A DNA stretch of 64,000 nucleotides from Lumbricus terrestris (Eukaryota > Annelida > Clitellata > Crassiclitellata > Lumbricidae), in assembly GCA_949752735.1 (NCBI GenBank), contig OX457047.1:11114707-11178706 (forward strand), written 5' to 3'. Of this stretch, positions 58,846-64,000 are shown in pieces. Made by a program: the position numbers and the translations under genes. Below the pieces are notes generated by a model that ran no database searches, was not told where the DNA came from, and saw only the letters and a program-made list of their open reading frames with translations. How positions within the stretch are numbered: position 1 is the stretch's first letter; each line of letters begins with the position of its first letter.

Positions 58846-60249
58846 ATACTCAATTGCTGTGCAATGTCTTGCTGTGGTTTTGCATTTGAGAATTTATTTC
58901 AATAACATGTTATAATATTATTTATGATATTTGTTATCCATGTATACATTCGTATGTAGTACGAGCATTCTTGAGCAGTATGCTCTGTGCAAAAGGATTG
59001 GCAAAGTATTGTATCAGAAATGTTCAATTCTAATGTTGTCACATATTTCTGAACATACATTTCTCGGACTTCTTTCTTCTCCAGCTGTAGCTTTATCATG
59101 TCTGCGATTGACCCTTTAACAGGCCAAACAGACTTGTACTAGAAGTGACTGGGAAGCCAATGCAGCTGGTCATTAAAGGGCTAAGTATAAAATGCCGTTT
59201 TCAATTAAAAGATTTTGCCATTTTGAACAATTGATGTAGCTCTAAGAGACACATAATCAGTGCATGAGGTCTTCACGATATCTAGTTTTTTATATATAAT
59301 AGCATTATTATAATTATGTCTTTGTCTGCTACTGATTGAGACTGACCTGTTTGGAAGCTGTCAAGACAATCTCTTGCAATCAAGACTTCAAAACTGGTTG
59401 AAACTTAGATGATTTGGCGGAAATTGTTTTTTCTGTATTTGCCTTATGTTCTAGTGTATAACACAGGAATTGATTGGTCTTGAAATTCAATTCAGTCAAT
59501 GTCTACACCAATAATAATAATTAATATGCTGTGGCTTTATCATTCCTTTCATTGTTGCTGTGTTCCATTTGTTCTGTTGCATTTTGTAAACTCTGCATGG
59601 TCTTATGGTTGAATGATTGCATGTCTGCTTTGCTCGTATTTAAAGTACTTTTTAACATCATCTTGTTTGTTTCCTTATTCCAGGGTCCTTTTATAACGGA
59701 CTTTGTTAAGAGATGAATTTTGATGAACTGCTTTCACTCCATTATAACAAAATTATTATGTTGAGTCTTTTTGTGTACATGCAGATCAGATACTCAGAAT
59801 CTTTGTATGAACTTCATGTTAAAATATTTATATTATGTCGAGTGGATTTACGTGATGTGTCAACATATTATATACTGTGATTGGTCTGGATTCATGTCTG
59901 CTGATTTGATTGCGTGAAATGACTTTTGGCAATTGTTTGTGCAGACCTGGGTTGCCTCTGTCACGAGGAAGTATAATTTAGAGGCAGCATAAGTTGGCAG
60001 CATTCGTGAGGCCTGTGATGCTCTTGCTCCATGTCTAGCACTTTGCTTTACCAGCTCCAGTGTCATAACAGTTAAAAATAGCTCCTTTACTTTTTTATCA
60101 TCAAATACAGAATGCATATTGAATATATTGCACGGAATTACTTGTTGTCTCTTTAGACTTTGCAAGTGGTTGATTGAGGTGTTTGTGGTATTTACTCGCA
60201 TATTCATAAGTTTCACAGAATTACGCATATCCACGTGTGATATGATATT
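58846..60249. other. Intergenic, nothing recognised
   Basis: AT-rich DNA 3' of RAD52 with only short open frames and no conserved motif, tandem array or readable transposon end. Confidence 0.5.
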
Positions 60250-60450
60250 TATAGTGCATGCATTGGTCTGGAGTTGCTTGGATTACTGTAACTCACTTAT
60301 TACTACTGTCGCAAAGTCAGATTTGCAGTTGCTCCCGAGTCCAGAGATTACACAATTCATTGGTTAGAGTCATAACCTACTACGGGTAATACTTAAAAAT
60401 ATGATTATACGACAAAAGTTCTTAAGCCACTGCATTGGTCTGCGCTGAGC
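60250..60450 (+). pseudogene. L2-like LINE fragment
   Basis: Reads HALVWSCLDYCNSLITTVAKSDLQLL, then, shifted, a diverged LHW-like end, resembling the HALVTSRLDYCNSLL motif of L2/Crack-type reverse transcriptases. Too short and broken to be active. Confidence 0.6.
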
Positions 60451-60826
60451 CGGTCGTTATGAGGACGATGCTACGGTCTATGTGCACAGCATGTCACTTG
60501 ATGCTGTTGCAGCTGTCCAGACTTGTATGCTCATTCAGACAAGGCTGGGTCAGGAGTGCCCCTGTGAATTTTTATTGTAGCGTATTCAGACATTTATAAA
60601 GCGCCTTTAAAAGGGGGGAACTATCGGAGGCACTCCCAGAGCGCAAGCCTCAAGGTCAAGAAATCGATATCTTGAGATTGTGCTGCAATGAATTAATTAA
60701 TCCTCTGACTGAAATGTATTTGCGAATATTCAGATGATGTTGTGCTGCTCAGTTTATGAAATGATATAATTTGAAGTGATGCTTGAAGCTCCTAGAGGAT
60801 TGGAGTTGTAGCCATTGCGCTACCGG

Positions 60827-61055
60827 GCCCCGGTAGCGCAATGGATAACATGCTAGCGTAGAGTACGAGAGGTAGCGAGTTCGAGCCCCAATTGGGCAGA
60901 CGTGCTTTGTAGGCTGCTATTAGCGCCGTGTATTGCAGGCTGTCTGCTCTGTTACTAATTAAGTTTGATGTTAATTAAGATTATTGCATGACTTGTACGT
61001 GTAAAGCCAAGTGCGTTTGCAGGCATTAAATTATTATTACATTAATTATTTTATG
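60827..61055 (+). mobile_element. tRNA-Arg-like SINE, copy 2, with a fold-back 5' end
   Basis: Head CCCCGGTAGCGCAATGGATAAC resembles tRNA-Arg; box B AGTTCGAGCCCC; body GTAGGCTGCTATTAGCGCCG as in the copy at 9027; short ATT-rich tail. Immediately upstream, 60812-60826 is the exact complement of 60830-60844 (15-bp arms, 3-base loop), i.e. the SINE head is inverted-duplicated. Confidence 0.78.
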
Positions 61056-62047
61056 TGTAATTATTGTGATCTGAAATATATTCCATCGTGTGTGTCAGGA
61101 ATTCACGGTTGAAAGATGATTGACGATGCAGTTTGCATTTGCTTTCAGCGTGTCTGTTGAATGTCAGCATAAAATTGTGATCAAGTGGGGCGGAGGGGAG
61201 GGGAGGAGGCTCGTCCTGCCAGACCGATTCCGGAATCTGTTATCGTCGTCAGCCGGATATTTTCCAATCGCGACCTTTGGATGTCGTCACACCATCGACT
61301 TGATTTTAATCGCGACTGTGATTGGGAATCAGCTTCGACTGATCAGTGATCACATCATTAGCTGGACGGACCAACGGTAAAGGCGTAGATCGACGGCACT
61401 TTATGATTCGGTGCCATGCAACAAATATCTGAATATATCTGATATCTCTGTCTCGCTTTCTGCTCTGCACTTTGTCAGTCGTCATGCAATCGACAAATCT
61501 CTCGTCCACTGAACTTCCGTCGTCGTCGTTCCTCTCTAATGGATTCGCACTCTACATAATGCATGACGTCCTACGTGGTGACTTCCGTCACGTATCAGTC
61601 ATGACTTGCACGACATCTGCTCCTCTCACGACGTAACCTATTGTGCTTCAGTAGACAATGCTGCCGTCGGTATGTGCAGACTGTGAACCATGACGTCACC
61701 TGGCTTCCTCAGCGACGACACTGACATTAATTTTATTGTCTTCTGTGTTCTTTTGTCTCAAATGGCTCAACAGCGTAGTAGCCATATCCATATAATTATT
61801 ACGTAAGAGCAAAAAGGTTGTATTTTCAATCTTCCCCCACCCCGCCGTATGCACCCGTGCGTTTTTGTGCCCCTGCCCCCATACCAAAGTACATTGCAAG
61901 TCTCTAGCCCTCGTTGTAAATGCTAATTAGCTGAAGTCCTCTATGAAACATTTATTTTACCATAGACTACTATTTATTTTTGCTAAACATAACGTAATAA
62001 TTTGCTATCTAAAAATTCTGTTTACTGTTTAGATCTGAACAGATTAT
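61056..62047. other. Intergenic, nothing recognised
   Basis: Mixed-composition DNA with several CGTCGT/ACGTC-rich stretches (61200-61680). No coding signature or repeat family was seen. Confidence 0.5.
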
Positions 62048-62660
62048 AATTTTTATGTAGTCAAATAATTTTAATGTAGTCAAATAATTTTAATGTAGTA
62101 AAATAATTTTAATGTAGTCAAATAATTTTAATGTAGTAAAATAATTTTAATGTAGTCAAATAATTTTAATGTAGTCAAATAATTTTAATGTAGTCAAATA
62201 ATTTTAATGTAGTCAAATAATTTTAATGTAGTAAAATAATTTTAATGTAGTCAAATAATTTTAATGTAGTAAAATAATTTTAATGTAGTCAAATAATTTT
62301 AATGTAGTCAAATAATTTTAATGTAGTCAAATAATTTTAATGTTGTGAAATAATTTTAATGTAGTCAAATAATTTTAATGTAGTCAAATAATTTTAATGT
62401 AGTCAAATAATTTTAATGTGGTCAAATAATTTTAATGTAGTCAAATAATTTTAATGTTGTGAAATAATTTTAATGTAGTCAAATAATTTTAATGTAGTCA
62501 AATAATTTTAATGTAGTCAAATAATTTTAATGTGGTCAAATAATTTTAATGTAGTCAAATAATTTTAATATTGTCAAATAATTTTAATGTAGTCAAATAA
62601 TTTTTATGTAGTCAAATAATTTTAATGTAATCAAATAATTTTAATGTAGTCAAATAATTT
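62048..62660. repeat. 19-bp AT-rich minisatellite
   Basis: About 32 head-to-tail units of TGTAGTCAAATAATTTTAA, with recurring variants (TAGTAAAA, TTGTGAAA, TGGTCAAA). Some variants recur at regular multiples of the unit, suggesting secondary duplication of blocks. Confidence 0.96.
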
Positions 62661-62689
62661 CTGACGACCCTTTTTTTTAGTCGTCAGCC

Positions 62690-62807
62690 AAACATCGTGG
62701 ATATTTCAATGTAAAAAATTCGGATGGCCCTTATTTTAGGGGGGGCTGAGCCTCTTGTAGGGGGGCTTAACCCCCTCCAGCCCCACCCCCTAGCGCCGCC
62801 ACTGGAG
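62690..62807 (-). mobile_element. Terminal part of a transposon ending CAGTGGCGG
   Basis: On the minus strand the sequence starts CAGTGGCGGCGCTAGGGGG, similar to the hAT-type termini seen at 4822 and 23140, and continues into C-rich, non-coding DNA. The opposite end and a target duplication were not found. Confidence 0.4.
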
Positions 62808-62814
62808 GCGTTCG

Positions 62815-63175
62815 CAACAAAACCTGATTGTCCAAACACGGAACTCTGGACGACACTGGAAATGGAATTGATGCTTGCAATGCCCGACAACAGTCCGGCA
62901 AATCGTGTGGCATGCCTTCGGTCTTTGAGGAAGCTCACGAGCCAATTATAGACCTCGTCTGGTACGTCTAAGCTGCAGAGCTTAGAGGCAAGCGTAACAT
63001 GACGGACGGTGTCAAAAGGCCTTGCTGAAGTCCAGTGAAATGAGGGTTGGCTCCGTTGCAAGTAGACTAGTCGTATGATGGAAAATGGAGACCAGGGCAG
63101 CTGTTGTTGATCCGGTGGGCCTGAAGGCAAACTGGTCTCTATAGGTCTCTGGTCTCTGTGATCCCCTACTTGCAT
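62815..63175 (-). pseudogene. CR1-like LINE reverse-transcriptase fragment
   Basis: Minus-strand frame with FDTVRHVTLASKLCSLDVPDEVYNWLVSFLKDRRHATRFAG and INSISSVVQSSVFGQSGFV, typical of the finger/palm of CR1-type enzymes and related to the LINE in VAP intron 3. The stretch upstream of it (HWTSARPFDTVRH) is frame-shifted, and the catalytic YADD is lost where the CAGTGGCGG element abuts. Confidence 0.75.
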
Positions 63176-63412
63176 ACGTAATATAGCCTGCAGTAGCCTA
63201 GCCTACAGCTCCCCCTCTACGGAATCTTTGGTCTGCTACTCGATCGAGATCGTCACTCTGACTTGTAGCAACGCTCGCTTGTAAGCGGACAAAAATTAAT
63301 GCGTTTTGCCTACTTTAATGTAAACAATGCTTTTTAATGAGCTTTATAGTTTGCGAATTACGATTACATTCTATCTATTTGTTGACTCTTAAATGTCTGT
63401 TTCTATGCGTCG

Positions 63413-63413
63413 C

Positions 63414-63456
<43 letters not shown>

Positions 63457-63458
63457 GC
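63413..63458. repeat. (TGTC)n microsatellite
   Basis: About eleven perfect TGTC units directly before a minus-strand SINE. Confidence 0.95.
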
Positions 63459-63464
63459 CAGTGT

Positions 63465-63650
63465 CTGCGCTGCCGACTGCAGCGCAGACACTGCATCGGA
63501 GTTTCACGCCAAGGTGCTCAGCAATTGCGAGTGAAGGACTTGCCCAAGGTCCCTACGCGGCGATTTGATGTGGATTCGAAGCTGCAACCCTTCGGCTGCA
63601 AGGCAACTAACATACCCACTACACCACCCATGCGCCTCACATAGGCCTAC
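63465..63650 (-). mobile_element. tRNA-derived SINE, GGGACCTTGGGCAAGT core
   Basis: On the minus strand: box A-like TGGTGTAGTGGGTATG, box B-like CTTCGAATCC, then GGGACCTTGGGCAAGTCC, CAATTGCTGAGC and GCGTGAAACTCC, the same family as the copy at 31566-31771. It ends next to the (TGTC)n tract, read as (GACA)n on its own strand. Confidence 0.75.
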
Positions 63651-63717
63651 TAGTTCCATTATCAAAAGGCTGACGGTCTTAATCGATTGTCGCATCATTA
63701 GTCCACTGCACTCATTG

Positions 63718-63722
63718 GAGAC

Positions 63723-63777
<55 letters not shown>

Positions 63778-63840
63778 TGTAGACAGACATAAAGACAGAC
63801 AGACAGACAGACATGTAGACAGACATAAAGACAGACAGAC
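63718..63840. repeat. (ACAG)n microsatellite
   Basis: About 25 ACAG units with a duplicated irregular piece (ACATGTAGACAGACATAAAG). Confidence 0.95.
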
Positions 63841-64000
63841 TGGGACAGACAAAGAGATACAGACGGACAGAGAAACGGAGAAAGAGAGAGATCCAGACTC
63901 CGGAATGAAATGGAAGGGGTCAGAGAGGGAGGAGACCCGTAGACAGGCTATAAAAACCGCTGCACTATGTGAGACCAGGTGAGAGCGATGGCTGTGAAGC

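Overview
Eukaryotic, and almost certainly metazoan, genomic DNA with long introns. All three recognisable genes are split by GT-AG introns. The host sequence is AT-rich and heavily invaded by transposons and SINEs, and it is full of microsatellites and minisatellites. A 200-base run of N (4848-5047) marks an assembly gap. Conserved RAD52, VAP and secreted aminopeptidase P genes, together with RLE-type, CR1/L2-like and RTE-like LINEs, fit a (probably aquatic) invertebrate animal. The sequence alone does not settle the phylum.

Layout. (1) 693-25272, minus strand: the 5' part of a secreted Xaa-Pro aminopeptidase P gene (XPNPEP2-like), nine exons coding for the first ~283 residues; the catalytic M24 part lies outside the window. 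Its four-exon block 6-9 is present twice (6582-14002 and 693-3440). Both copies look intact and each is phase-compatible with exon 5, but the two cannot be joined in series without a frameshift. (2) 25273-36443: intergenic, holding a decayed ~2 kb CACTA-like DNA transposon with its protein remnant (29041-31083), a SINE and a hAT-type element. (3) 36444-46123, minus strand: a complete eight-exon VAP gene (VAMP-associated protein, ER membrane contact-site tether, 298 aa). (4) 46124-47130: a ~1 kb divergent promoter region. (5) 47131-58761, plus strand: a complete ten-exon RAD52 gene (484 aa, homologous-recombination single-strand annealing protein), followed by a poly(A) signal. (6) 58762-64000: intergenic repeats, LINE fragments and SINEs.

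Exon borders were worked out by hand from GT-AG sites and reading phase; in all three genes the phases close without error. The three genes share no pathway. VAP and RAD52 are head to head and may share a promoter region. The most distinctive content is structural: the duplicated aminopeptidase exon block; several hAT-type elements with readable terminal inverted repeats and 8-bp target-site duplications; a triple nesting (SINE inside hAT inside LINE) in a VAP intron; a row of three RLE-type LINE copies tied to (AAT)n tracts; a 1.9-kb higher-order minisatellite in a RAD52 intron; and a 50-bp tandem duplication that copies a RAD52 splice donor.
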